Origin: Phycisphaerae bacterium | GTDB taxonomy: Bacteria > Planctomycetota > Phycisphaerae > Phycisphaerales > SM1A02 | Direction: 5' to 3' | DNA length: 30,590 bases | Assembly: GCA_002683195.1 (NCBI GenBank) | Contig: NYSW01000054.1 | Location: 1-30,590, forward strand | Shown here: in pieces, positions 7,327 to 14,651 of the stretch | How positions within the stretch are numbered: the stretch's first letter is position 1 | Layout of the letters: the number at the start of each line of letters is the position of its first letter | Translations under genes and position numbers: made by a program | Notes under the pieces: model-generated | Database searches by the model: none | Told to the model about the DNA's origin: nothing | The model's input: the letters and a program-made list of their open reading frames with translations, nothing else

Positions 7327-7371
7327 GTCAACGGAGCTCCGGAAAGAGTGTGGAGGACCCCCCATGATACA

Positions 7372-7401
7372 GCCGCCCCGCCGGTCATTCGGCGGGGCGG
7401 C
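7372..7401 (-). terminator. Perfect 11-bp GC hairpin between two minus-strand genes
   Basis: GCCGCCCCGCC (7372-7382) and GGCGGGGCGGC (7391-7401) pair perfectly around an eight-base loop. It lies 65 bases past the end of the gene at 7466-8317 and 46 bases before the preferred start of the cobalamin/GTPase gene. There is no T-run on either strand, so it may be a weak or factor-assisted terminator, an attenuator, or an mRNA end-stabilising stem. It would hide any ribosome site for the alternative start at 7365. Confidence 0.5.
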
Positions 7402-7465
7402 TCATCCTGGCTGCAGGTTCGGTACGAAGCTCGAAAAACGCTCTTCGTGGTCCTCAGAGCGGGAC

Positions 7466-8317
7466 TCAGTCCTCGGAGGCGTTGACGTCGCTTTCCGGGG
7501 TCGATGCCGGCTGATCCGCATTCTCAGTGGAGCCGGAGTCCTCTTCGGGCTCGGCCTCTGCCGGGTCGCCGGCGGCCTTGACGTCCTTGGCGGGCTTGGC
7601 TTCCGCGGTCCATTCGTCGGGGTGGAATTGATTGGCCAGCGCCCCCACGATGAGATAGGCGTTCTGATACTCGTAGTCGTCTAGAACGATCGGATCGGTC
7701 TGGCCATCGACCATCACCTTCGCAAGTGACTTCTTCATCCAGATCGACATGTCGATGTCCAGGATCTGTTCGGCGGCGAAAGTGCCGTTCGGAGTCTGGA
7801 GGCTGCCGTCATCCTCGAGGGTCCAGATCTGGCCCCGTCGGGAGACCAATTTCCAGACGAACCAGGGGGTTCCAAGAATGCCGCAGCCCACGAAGTAGAC
7901 CCAGAGATTGACCCAGCCGTCGTAGCTTGCCGGCGGCTCGGGCGGGGTGTTGTCGAAGTCGACCTTGAGAATGTCCTTGATCTCGGTGTAGCGGGCTCGC
8001 TCGGATTCGTTCAGTGGTGGTGGTGGCTTGGTGGTTCCCGCCTCCTGAAGGGTCTTTTCCAATTCCTGCAGTTCCTGAACCTCTTCCGGGGTGGCGACCC
8101 CTTCCTTCTGCTTCCCGGCGAGCTGCCAGAGCTTTCCTCGAATTTCGAGCCCGGCCAGTTCCTCGACCAGAACGCCATATTCCGCCACGGCCTTCTGTTG
8201 GGCTGGAATGGTCACCCAATAGTCGTAGGCACCCCAGGCACCCAGCCCACCACAAAGCACGAGGTAGAGCAGGTTCCAATAAATGAAGCTTCGCTTGACT
8301 GAAGTCTGGATGGCCAT
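7466..8317 (-). CDS. Two-helix membrane protein of unknown function
   Basis: A 283-residue protein. An N-terminal membrane helix (about residues 11-33) is followed by an extracytoplasmic or cytoplasmic loop with a charged, probably coiled-coil stretch (about 70-95). A second helix (about 135-155, VYFVGCGILGTPWFVWKLV) follows. Then comes a soluble beta-type domain beginning WTLEDDGSLQTPNGTF, which contains repeated D/I/W-rich strands and resembles membrane-anchored PH-like domains. The last 55 residues are a very acidic, low-complexity A/E/D/P tail. Start ATG 8317 has AGGA five bases upstream. It follows the Dabb lipoprotein gene by 53 bases. The family is not recognised with confidence. Confidence 0.7.
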   Translation of the reverse strand: MAIQTSVKRSFIYWNLLYLVLCGGLGAWGAYDYWVTIPAQQKAVAEYGVLVEELAGLEIRGKLWQLAGKQKEGVATPEEVQELQELEKTLQEAGTTKPPPPLNESERARYTEIKDILKVDFDNTPPEPPASYDGWVNLWVYFVGCGILGTPWFVWKLVSRRGQIWTLEDDGSLQTPNGTFAAEQILDIDMSIWMKKSLAKVMVDGQTDPIVLDDYEYQNAYLIVGALANQFHPDEWTAEAKPAKDVKAAGDPAEAEPEEDSGSTENADQPASTPESDVNASED

Positions 8318-8370
8318 GGTGTTCCTTCGACGCTGATTCTACGGTCTGCTCTCCAGACCGGACTTAGGTT

Positions 8371-8766
8371 CTATCGGTCGAGGCCGGGCTGCCCGACATC
8401 GAAGATCCGGAATCGGACGGCACGGGGCCCCCACGATTCCACCAATTGGACATGGCTGGGAGCGGCGAGGTAGCTCTGAAGGTCTTCCAGGCTCTCGAAT
8501 CCCACGCAGATACCCACTTCGTAGTCGTCATCGACCATTTCACGGCCGGTATCGACCGGGGTGCCGACCCAGAGCGTTTCCACGCTCTCGATGGTTCCGA
8601 GCATGGCTCGGCAGTCCGCAGCGCACGCCTCGGCGTCCGAGGCGTTCTCGAGGGAGATCAGGACGACGTGATTGAGTTTCGAGGTGCCGGCCCCGGGACC
8701 TTGGGGCGTGGTTGAACAGCCGGCGAGCGCGGCGAGGAGTACGAAGGCGAAGCGGTGGATCGGCAT
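8371..8766 (-). CDS. Lipoprotein with Dabb (stress-responsive A/B barrel) domain
   Basis: A 131-residue lipoprotein. The signal peptide ends in the lipobox L-A-G-C (C16), so the mature protein should be lipid-anchored. Residues about 31-122 match the Dabb pattern: LNHVVLISLENASDAEA at the start, a central VGTPVDTGREMVDDDYEVGICVGFESLEDLQSYLAAPSHVQLVE stretch with the Y-L-..-P-.H motif, and a final strand VRFRIFDV. Dabb domains form small dimeric ferredoxin-like barrels; some bind or cyclise polyketide-like substrates, but most are uncharacterised. It starts 25 bases after the DUF1684 gene, so the two are likely in one transcript. An exported, lipidated Dabb protein is less common than the cytoplasmic kind, but seems typical of planctomycetes. 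Confidence 0.82.
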   Translation of the reverse strand: MPIHRFAFVLLAALAGCSTTPQGPGAGTSKLNHVVLISLENASDAEACAADCRAMLGTIESVETLWVGTPVDTGREMVDDDYEVGICVGFESLEDLQSYLAAPSHVQLVESWGPRAVRFRIFDVGQPGLDR

Positions 8767-8791
8767 GGGACGGTTCCGGAAATGGTCTGAT

Positions 8792-9652
8792 TCAGTGCGT
8801 GCGTCGTTCGCCCGCCCGCACCGGCATCGGGAGTCGATTGGCAGCGGGCGGGGTCGGACAGGTCGCGTAGGGCGTGAAGGAACAAGGGGGATTCACGGCG
8901 CGATTGAAGTCGATCTCGACCCGACCAGTCGGGTCCGGCGCGGCGAGACTGAGAAACCTTCCGCCGCCGTAGGTTCCATCCTCGCCGGGAGCGATATTCG
9001 TGGAATCGCCGAAGACGACGAAGAGTCCGTTTCCACTTTGTTCCGCGAGCAGCGAGCAGGATCGGCCGCCGATTTCGAATCGAAGGGTGCCCGCAACCGG
9101 ATGTTCCTCGACGTGTTCGGTGATCAGGGTGATCGGAACGGTCGTGTCGGGCGGTGCCGGTTCGAATCGAGCGTCGACCACCAAGGTGGGGTCGAAAGGA
9201 AATCTGGGCACCCCCCGAAATCGCATCAGGCTCGCGGCTTCGCGATCTCGAACTCGAAGTGCGGCGCGATGCTGACGATGAACATGAGTGACATGAAGTC
9301 GGCCGAAGCGAAGCACCGGTCCCGGGCCTGTCCGGTCGTCCCGCAATTCCGTCGGTTCATCGGCGGGAAGCGGTCTGCCGTCGAGGGTGGCGGTGACTTC
9401 CCGGCCGGGGACCACGAGCAGCCGCGGAGTTTCGAATTCGAACGTGACGGCTGGAGACGCCAACGCGCCGGGAAGCACCAGGCGATCGCCGGCCGTTTCG
9501 CCGACCGCGCAGATCGTCGATCTCCCGGATGGGAGCCAGTGAAGGGCGACCAGGGCGAGCCAGCCGTCCGGATCTCGCAGGCTGCGCTCGCGATGCTCGA
9601 TCCAACGGAGATGTGATTCGGGAGTGTCGAGGGCCATGCTGGAAGCGTACAT
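8792..9652 (-). CDS. DUF1684 domain protein
   Basis: A 286-residue protein of the DUF1684 family. The N-terminus has the family opening RERSLRDPDGWLALVALHWL (about residues 22-41). The C-terminal half has the family signature: DSTNIAPGEDGTYGGGRFL, then IDFNRAVNPPCSFTPYATCPTPP and a final LPMPVRAGE. Members are widespread in bacteria; their biochemical role is not established, so none is assigned here. No signal peptide is seen. The start could be ATG 9652 or ATG 9637; neither has a clear ribosome site. It is the first of six minus-strand genes and is followed closely by the Dabb lipoprotein. Confidence 0.85.
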   Translation of the reverse strand: MYASSMALDTPESHLRWIEHRERSLRDPDGWLALVALHWLPSGRSTICAVGETAGDRLVLPGALASPAVTFEFETPRLLVVPGREVTATLDGRPLPADEPTELRDDRTGPGPVLRFGRLHVTHVHRQHRAALRVRDREAASLMRFRGVPRFPFDPTLVVDARFEPAPPDTTVPITLITEHVEEHPVAGTLRFEIGGRSCSLLAEQSGNGLFVVFGDSTNIAPGEDGTYGGGRFLSLAAPDPTGRVEIDFNRAVNPPCSFTPYATCPTPPAANRLPMPVRAGERRTH

Positions 9653-10018
9653 CCGAAGAACGCGGGTCGGCCGCCGGGGCCGATTTCCGAGCCGGAAGAA
9701 CCAATGAAATACCCCCGTCGCGGCGGTGGGCGGCCGTGACGGGGGCGAGGGGATTGACCGCCATTGCGGCGATCAGAGAGAGAAGCGATGGAAGTAGATT
9801 CGAGGAGAGGGCCACCCCTGCGGAGACTGAGGGGAGTCGGGTCCGCATTTCCCTGCGTCGCCGACCAGTTGAGAGGGTCCGTCCACTCGTCGACCATCTC
9901 AAACCTGAACCGAAATCCACTTCCATCGCGGGGGTCGGAGAGACGTCGTCGGAGAGACGCCGAAACCCGACCCGGAACCGATTTCGATCCACCGACGAGC
10001 AACGCCGATGGAAGAAAC
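9653..10018. other. Gene-free stretch between nrdJ end and DUF1684 start
   Basis: Several frames are open here, but their translations are arginine- and serine-rich and continue out of frame from flanking genes, so none is taken as real. An 8-bp inverted repeat, CCCCCGTC (9712-9719) and GACGGGGG (9738-9745), with an 18-base loop lies 60 to 93 bases upstream of the DUF1684 start. The promoter for the six-gene minus run should lie here, but no clear core elements were found. Confidence 0.45.
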
Positions 10019-10020
10019 CG

Positions 10021-10059
10021 ACGACCACCTCGACGCCCGAGGGCGTTCGAGGCGGTCGT
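10021..10059 (-). terminator. Terminator of nrdJ
   Basis: A near-perfect inverted repeat of 18-19 bases (10021-10038 with 10041-10059, one mismatch and one bulge) begins ten bases after the nrdJ stop. On the minus strand it is followed by CGGTTTCTTCC, a T-rich but broken tail. It is a likely intrinsic terminator. Confidence 0.75.
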
Positions 10060-10068
10060 TGAATCGCA

Positions 10069-13000
10069 TCAGCTGCAGCCCATCGAGTTTCCGCAGTTCA
10101 GGCACTTGTAGCAAGTGCCGTTTCGAACGGTGATGGATCCGCAGTTGTCGCAGGCCGGGGCGTCACCCATGAGTGCCGCATTGGACTGGTCGAGCACCGA
10201 GCGAGCCGTTTCGCTGTGAACCTTCGTGGTGGAGACCGAACCGTCGGGACTCAGCGAAGTGATGACGGTGTCCTTCACCTCCGCCTCGAGCGATGAAGAT
10301 GAACGGACGCCCGTGCCACTCGATGATGAAGGGCTGGTCGGATCGTTCGTCGATGATTCGCCGGTCTTCCCCGGGGCGTCTGCTGATGAGGGATCGGTGC
10401 ACGTGGTGTCCTCCTTGACGTTCACATTCGAGGTTGCGGGGGCCTCGGTGGTGGGTGTGCTCGCCGGCGTCCTGCGCGGCGCGTTCTGTTCTCGGTATCC
10501 CGGCACGAACTGCATGCCGAGCCATCGGAAGATGTAGTCGACGAGGCTCTTTGCGAAGGGGATTTCGCTGTTGGTGGTCATTCCCATCGGTTCGAACCGC
10601 TGGTGGGCGAACTTGGTCACCAGGCTCTGGACCGGGACCCCGTACTGCAACGCGACGCTGATCGCGGTACCGAGGCTGTCCATGAGGCCTCCGATCGTCG
10701 ACCCTTCCTTCGCCATGGTGATGAAGAGTTCGCCGGGGGTGCCGTCCTCGTAGAGGCCGACGATGAGGTAACCCTCGTGGCCGGCGACGTTGAACTTGTG
10801 CGTGAGCGAGTCACGGGTGTCGGGGAGTCGACGCCGCATGGGACGTTCGATCACCTTTTCGACCACCCGCTCGATGACTCTGGTCTCCACCGTCGCGGCT
10901 TCGAGGCTGGCTTCAAGCATCGATTCCGCGGCTTCGGTGGCGCCGGACGACTCCAATGCGTCGTCCGCATCCAGATCATCATCCTTCTCCGCATCCGCAG
11001 AGGTGTTCAAGGGCTGACTGAGCTTGCAGCCATCGCGATAAAGGGCGTTGGCCTTGAGGCCGAGTTCCCAGCTGAGGCGGTAGCACTCGCCGATTTCCTG
11101 AACCGACGCATCCTGAGGAAGGTTGATGGTCTTGGAAATCGCACCCGAGATGAACGGCTGAGCCGCGGCCATCATTCGAATGTGGCCTTCGGGAGCGATG
11201 AATCGATGACCTTCGGGGCCGCACTTGTTGGCGCAGTCAAAGATCGGGAGGTGCTCGTCCTTGAGGTGCGGGGCGCCTTCCACGGTCTGGGTTCCGCAGA
11301 TGCTGCGGTTCAACGCGTGGCATTGGGCGGAGTTGAGTCCGAGGGCCTTGAGGCCGTCGAAGGTCATGTCTGACTTCGCGGTTTCCGCGTCGACGCCCAA
11401 CGCTTCGAGAACCGTGGCCGGCATCGACCAGGCATTGAATGCGAATCGGAGTTCGAAGACCGTGGGAAGCTGGTTCTCGAGGTTCACGACGGCTTCACTG
11501 TCGTATCCCTTGCCGACCAGGAACTCCCGGAAGGTGGTGCCGTCCTGATTCGGACTTCCATCCTCGAGCGGCATGGTCACGCCGAGGTCGAGGCGACCCA
11601 TGACGTGGGCGATGATCTCGTCGATGATTCCTTCCGGGTAACCGATCGAAGCCAGGGCGGGTCGCAAGGACTGGTTCGCGATCTTGAAGTAACCGCCGCC
11701 GGCAAGCTTCTTGAACTTCACCAGGGCGAAGTCGGGCTCCACGCCGGTGGTGTCGCAGTCCATGAGCAGGCCGATCGTACCGGTGGGGGCGATGACCGAA
11801 ACCTGAGCGTTGCGGAAGCCGAACTTCTCACCGAACGCGAGAGCGTCATCCCAGGCGCTGGTGGCTCGGGTCAGCATCTCGTCGGAGTTCGTGAGGTTGG
11901 CGTTGCGGATCGCCTCGTGGTCGATGGGAACCGGGGTGATTCGCAGTGACTCGTACTCTTCGGAATCTCGGGCGACCCCGTGAGCGGCGTGACGGTGGTT
12001 CCGGATGACCCGCATCATGTGGTCGCGATTGGCCTCGTAGCCCGCGAAGGGACCGTGTTCCGCGGCGAGGAGGGCGCTGGCCGCGTAACTTCGGCCGGTG
12101 AGGATCGCGGTGAGAGAACCCGAGATCGCTCGTCCTTCCTCGCTGTCGTAGGGGATGCCGGCCTGCATGAGCATGGCGCCGAGGTTGGCGTAGCCGAGGC
12201 CCAGAGTTCGGTACTTCCAGCTTCGTCGAGCGATTTCCTCGCTCGGGAAGCTCGCCATGAGGACCGAGATCTCCAGCACGATGGTCCAGAGGCCGATCGC
12301 GTGTTCGTACCCGTCGACGTCGAAGACGCGGCTCTTGCTGTCGTAGAACTTGAGCAGGTTGATGGAGGCGAGGTTGCACGCCGTGTCATCGAGGAACATG
12401 TACTCCGAGCACGGGTTGCTCGCATTGATGCGGCCGCCCTCGGGGCAGGTGTGCCAGGCATTGATCGTCGAGTCGTACTGGACGCCCGGATCGGCGCACT
12501 TCCAGGCCGCGAAGCAGACTCGTTCCCAGAGGCCGTTGGCGGGGATGGACTTCTGGACTTCGCCGTCGGTCCGACGAATGAGGTTCCAATCCTCGTTGGC
12601 GTCGATGGCATCGAAGAAGCGGTCGGAGATGCGGACGCTGTTGTTCGAGTTCTGACCGCTGACCGTGTAGTACGCCTCGCCATTGAAGTCGTAGTCGAGG
12701 ACCAGGCCGAGATCGTTGGCGACCTTTCGCTGATCCTCGTCGAGGTGCTTCATGCCTTCGACGAGGGCGGCGACCTTGATCTCCTCGCAGACCTTCCAGT
12801 CGACGAAGGATTCGATGTCGGGGTGATCCAGGTCGAGGCAGACCATCTTCGCGGCTCGGCGGGTGGTGCCGCCGGACTTGATCGCACCGGCGGCCCGGTC
12901 GCCGATCTTCAGGAAGCTCATCAGGCCGGAGCTCTGGCCGCCGCCGGAGAGCGGCTCCTGTTCGCCGCGGATGTCGGAGAAGTTGGTGCCGGTTCCGGAG

Positions 13001-13635
13001 CCGTACTTGAAGAGGCGAGCCTCTCGGGTCCAGAGATCCATGATCCCGCCTTCGCCGACCAGGTCGTCGCTCACTCGCTGGATGAAGCAGGCGTGGGGCT
13101 GGGGATGGGAATAGGCGTCGGGGGCGAGGGTGACTTCCCCGGTCGAGTGATCCGGAATGAAGTGGCCCTGGGCCGGACCGCTGATGCCGTAGGCGAGGTT
13201 GAGGCCGGTGTTGAACCACTGGGGGCTGTTGGGAGCCGCCATCTGGTGGAGCAGCATGTAGGCCAGTTCGGCCTCGAACGCGTTCGCGTCGGCGGGGGTC
13301 GAGAAGTAGCCGTACTGTTCGCCCCAGTGTCGCCAGCAACTCGCGAGTCGATTGACGACCTGCTTCACGGAGCGTTCGGGGCCCAGGACCGGGGTGCCGT
13401 TCTCGTCCGTCAGCGTTTCGCCGTTGGCATCAAGCTGCGGAACGCCAGCCTTGCGGAAGTACTTGCTGACCACGATGTCGGTGGCCAACTGACTCCAGGA
13501 CGCGGGAATCTCCGCGTCATTCATCTCGAAAACGAGTGAGCCGTCCGCATTGCTGATGCGGCTGGAGCGGGTGGTCCACTCCACCGAATCGAAGACATCG
13601 TTGGTGCTGTTGGTGAATCGTCGGGAAATCTTCAT
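10069..13635 (-). CDS. nrdJ: Vitamin B12-dependent ribonucleotide reductase (class II)
   Basis: A 1188-residue class II ribonucleoside-diphosphate reductase, which makes deoxyribonucleotides using adenosylcobalamin and needs no oxygen. Visible: HPQPHACFIQ with the first redox cysteine (C183); SGTGTNFSDIRG and GGTTRRAAKMV loops (about 213-264); NPCSE (407-411) with the thiyl-radical cysteine C409 and E411; C420 as the redox partner; and a PTGTIG phosphate loop (about residue 620). After the barrel comes a Glu/Ala-rich linker, then a TSCPD-type domain (about 960-1060), a Ser/Thr/Pro-rich linker and a C-terminal zinc ribbon (CDNCG...CYKCLNCG) ending in a cysteine, as in other long NrdJ proteins. 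The start has AAGGA nine bases upstream. It is transcribed alone and ends at a terminator. The upstream 1 kb carries NrdR-box-like sites and a leader hairpin. Confidence 0.96.
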   Translation of the reverse strand: MKISRRFTNSTNDVFDSVEWTTRSSRISNADGSLVFEMNDAEIPASWSQLATDIVVSKYFRKAGVPQLDANGETLTDENGTPVLGPERSVKQVVNRLASCWRHWGEQYGYFSTPADANAFEAELAYMLLHQMAAPNSPQWFNTGLNLAYGISGPAQGHFIPDHSTGEVTLAPDAYSHPQPHACFIQRVSDDLVGEGGIMDLWTREARLFKYGSGTGTNFSDIRGEQEPLSGGGQSSGLMSFLKIGDRAAGAIKSGGTTRRAAKMVCLDLDHPDIESFVDWKVCEEIKVAALVEGMKHLDEDQRKVANDLGLVLDYDFNGEAYYTVSGQNSNNSVRISDRFFDAIDANEDWNLIRRTDGEVQKSIPANGLWERVCFAAWKCADPGVQYDSTINAWHTCPEGGRINASNPCSEYMFLDDTACNLASINLLKFYDSKSRVFDVDGYEHAIGLWTIVLEISVLMASFPSEEIARRSWKYRTLGLGYANLGAMLMQAGIPYDSEEGRAISGSLTAILTGRSYAASALLAAEHGPFAGYEANRDHMMRVIRNHRHAAHGVARDSEEYESLRITPVPIDHEAIRNANLTNSDEMLTRATSAWDDALAFGEKFGFRNAQVSVIAPTGTIGLLMDCDTTGVEPDFALVKFKKLAGGGYFKIANQSLRPALASIGYPEGIIDEIIAHVMGRLDLGVTMPLEDGSPNQDGTTFREFLVGKGYDSEAVVNLENQLPTVFELRFAFNAWSMPATVLEALGVDAETAKSDMTFDGLKALGLNSAQCHALNRSICGTQTVEGAPHLKDEHLPIFDCANKCGPEGHRFIAPEGHIRMMAAAQPFISGAISKTINLPQDASVQEIGECYRLSWELGLKANALYRDGCKLSQPLNTSADAEKDDDLDADDALESSGATEAAESMLEASLEAATVETRVIERVVEKVIERPMRRRLPDTRDSLTHKFNVAGHEGYLIVGLYEDGTPGELFITMAKEGSTIGGLMDSLGTAISVALQYGVPVQSLVTKFAHQRFEPMGMTTNSEIPFAKSLVDYIFRWLGMQFVPGYREQNAPRRTPASTPTTEAPATSNVNVKEDTTCTDPSSADAPGKTGESSTNDPTSPSSSSGTGVRSSSSLEAEVKDTVITSLSPDGSVSTTKVHSETARSVLDQSNAALMGDAPACDNCGSITVRNGTCYKCLNCGNSMGCS

Positions 13636-13692
13636 CGGGTGTCGTCCTTGAACGTCGGATTGTCTGGCGAGGAGGAGAGGGCCCGGGGCACA

Positions 13693-13748
13693 CCCCGCAT
13701 CGGGCGGACGGCCACGCCTGGTCTGGCGTGAAGGGCATCCGTGCGGGG
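13693..13748 (-). promoter_or_regulatory. Long imperfect hairpin in the nrdJ leader
   Basis: Three stacked inverted repeats share one axis: CCCCGCA (13693-13699) with TGCGGGG (13742-13748), CGGA (13705-13708) with TCCG (13738-13741), and CACGCC (13713-13718) with GGCGTG (13725-13730) closing a six-base loop. The structure would end 57 bases before the nrdJ start codon in the RNA. It could be a leader control element or a transcript-stability stem. It matches no riboswitch class I can name. Confidence 0.45.
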
Positions 13749-14399
13749 ATGGGCAGGGGCCGACTGAACTTGTTCGATTGAGAATGCGAAACGGCTGGCC
13801 CGGTCGGAACCACGTCGAGTCAGGAGGAGCGATCGCCTGGCGATTCTTCGTTCGTCCTGAATGAGCGCGTGCACCGTCATGGCGTCACCGTCCTGTTCTT
13901 GGCCTTGGAGGCCGTCAGATGATTCTGGTCCCAATCGTCGACCCGACGACTTCAACCAGAACCGTTCTCGGGCCACGAATCGCGGCTCGAGCCGACCCGC
14001 TCGTGAAACCTCTGGATCGCCGGGTCGGCAATCGATCCAGAAGCGGGGGAGTCGTCGACATCCTGTCGCCGAATTCCGCCCTGCGAGAGGTCGCCGTCAA
14101 TGGCGGCCACACGCGGCAAGGAGAACCATTGGTTCCGCCTCGCTGGCTCTCTTTCTTCCCTCGTTGACTCGAAAAGGTCTCTTCTCTTCAGAACGCCCTT
14201 GAAAAGGGCTCCCTCATCCGGCTGCCTCGACTTTCATGCCCACTGACCTGCGGCATTCCAGTCCACCGAATTGCGGTCGTCAGAACATCATTGCTGGTAC
14301 GACATCAGGTCCGAGAACCTTTTTGACCCACACTCCTGGGAAGTGGAAACCTCGGAACGCCTCTCTGAGCGGCCCGAATATTTCCGAAGGACATTTTCA

Positions 14400-14415
14400 C
14401 CACTATATGTAGTAG
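14400..14415. promoter_or_regulatory. NrdR box 1
   Basis: CCACTATATGTAGTAG fits the NrdR repressor consensus acaCwAtATaTwGtgt at nearly all core positions, including the central CTATAT.TAGT. On the minus strand it contains TATAGT, a good -10 element, with GTTTTA 17 bases upstream, so a repressor here would cover the promoter reading toward nrdJ. NrdR is the usual nucleotide-sensing repressor of ribonucleotide reductase genes. Confidence 0.75.
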
Positions 14416-14429
14416 TCGCAACCTTAAAA

Positions 14430-14445
14430 CCACTACATTTGGTCC
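14430..14445. promoter_or_regulatory. NrdR box 2
   Basis: CCACTACATTTGGTCC is a weaker match to the NrdR consensus (CTA.AT.TxGGT core). Its start is exactly 30 bases from that of box 1, close to three DNA turns, the spacing usual for paired NrdR boxes. The pairing supports both sites more than either alone. Confidence 0.65.
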
Positions 14446-14573
14446 TTCTTTCACAAGTCTTGGAGAAAACAGGAAACTCCTCGACCTCCGAAATCGTACC
14501 CGGAGGCCCCAATCTGTCCAGCACAGCATCTGGTTGTGGAAGAAGCGCTGCGGGGTGCCGATCCCCAACCCCT

Positions 14574-14582
14574 TGTGGATAA
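14574..14582 (-). promoter_or_regulatory. Perfect DnaA box
   Basis: TGTGGATAA is the exact reverse complement of the consensus DnaA box TTATCCACA. A second partial match, TTGTGGAAG, lies near 14534-14542. It is 70 bases upstream of the pcrA start and about 130 from NrdR box 2. DnaA is known to regulate nrd genes in some bacteria. A single 9-mer could also occur by chance. Confidence 0.5.
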
Positions 14583-14651
14583 AGAGCCGCTGGCTGACAA
14601 TTGACCATCGTGGGATGCTCCGGACCCGAACGTGACCCGTACACTGCCGGA

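Larger units (their letters stand above)
13636..14651. other. Long divergent control region between nrdJ and pcrA
   Basis: About 1 kb with no convincing gene. Open frames on both strands give arginine/serine/proline-rich translations unlike any family. The part from about 14285 to 14480 is visibly A/T-richer and holds the NrdR-like boxes. A small hairpin, GCCCTT-GAA-AAGGGC, lies near 14194-14208. I looked for a cobalamin riboswitch on the minus strand and found no clear B12 box or conserved core. If nrdJ is transcribed from near the NrdR boxes, its leader would be about 750 bases long. Confidence 0.55.

Noticed and set aside
11980..13539. 519-codon plus-strand frame opposite nrdJ
   Set aside because: It is a mirror frame caused by high-GC codon bias in nrdJ. 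It has no family motifs, and nrdJ is unmistakable on the other strand.
13632..13880. 82-codon frame with an RBS-like AGGA and an ATGA overlap with the nrdJ start
   Set aside because: The translation is arginine- and proline-rich with no family resemblance, and it covers the leader hairpin. The overlap could be chance in GC-rich DNA. Kept only as a remote possible leader peptide.
13636..14400. Cobalamin riboswitch in the nrdJ leader
   Set aside because: Sought because nrdJ is B12-dependent. Neither the conserved B12-box sequence nor the core junction was found by eye. A covariance-model scan would settle it.
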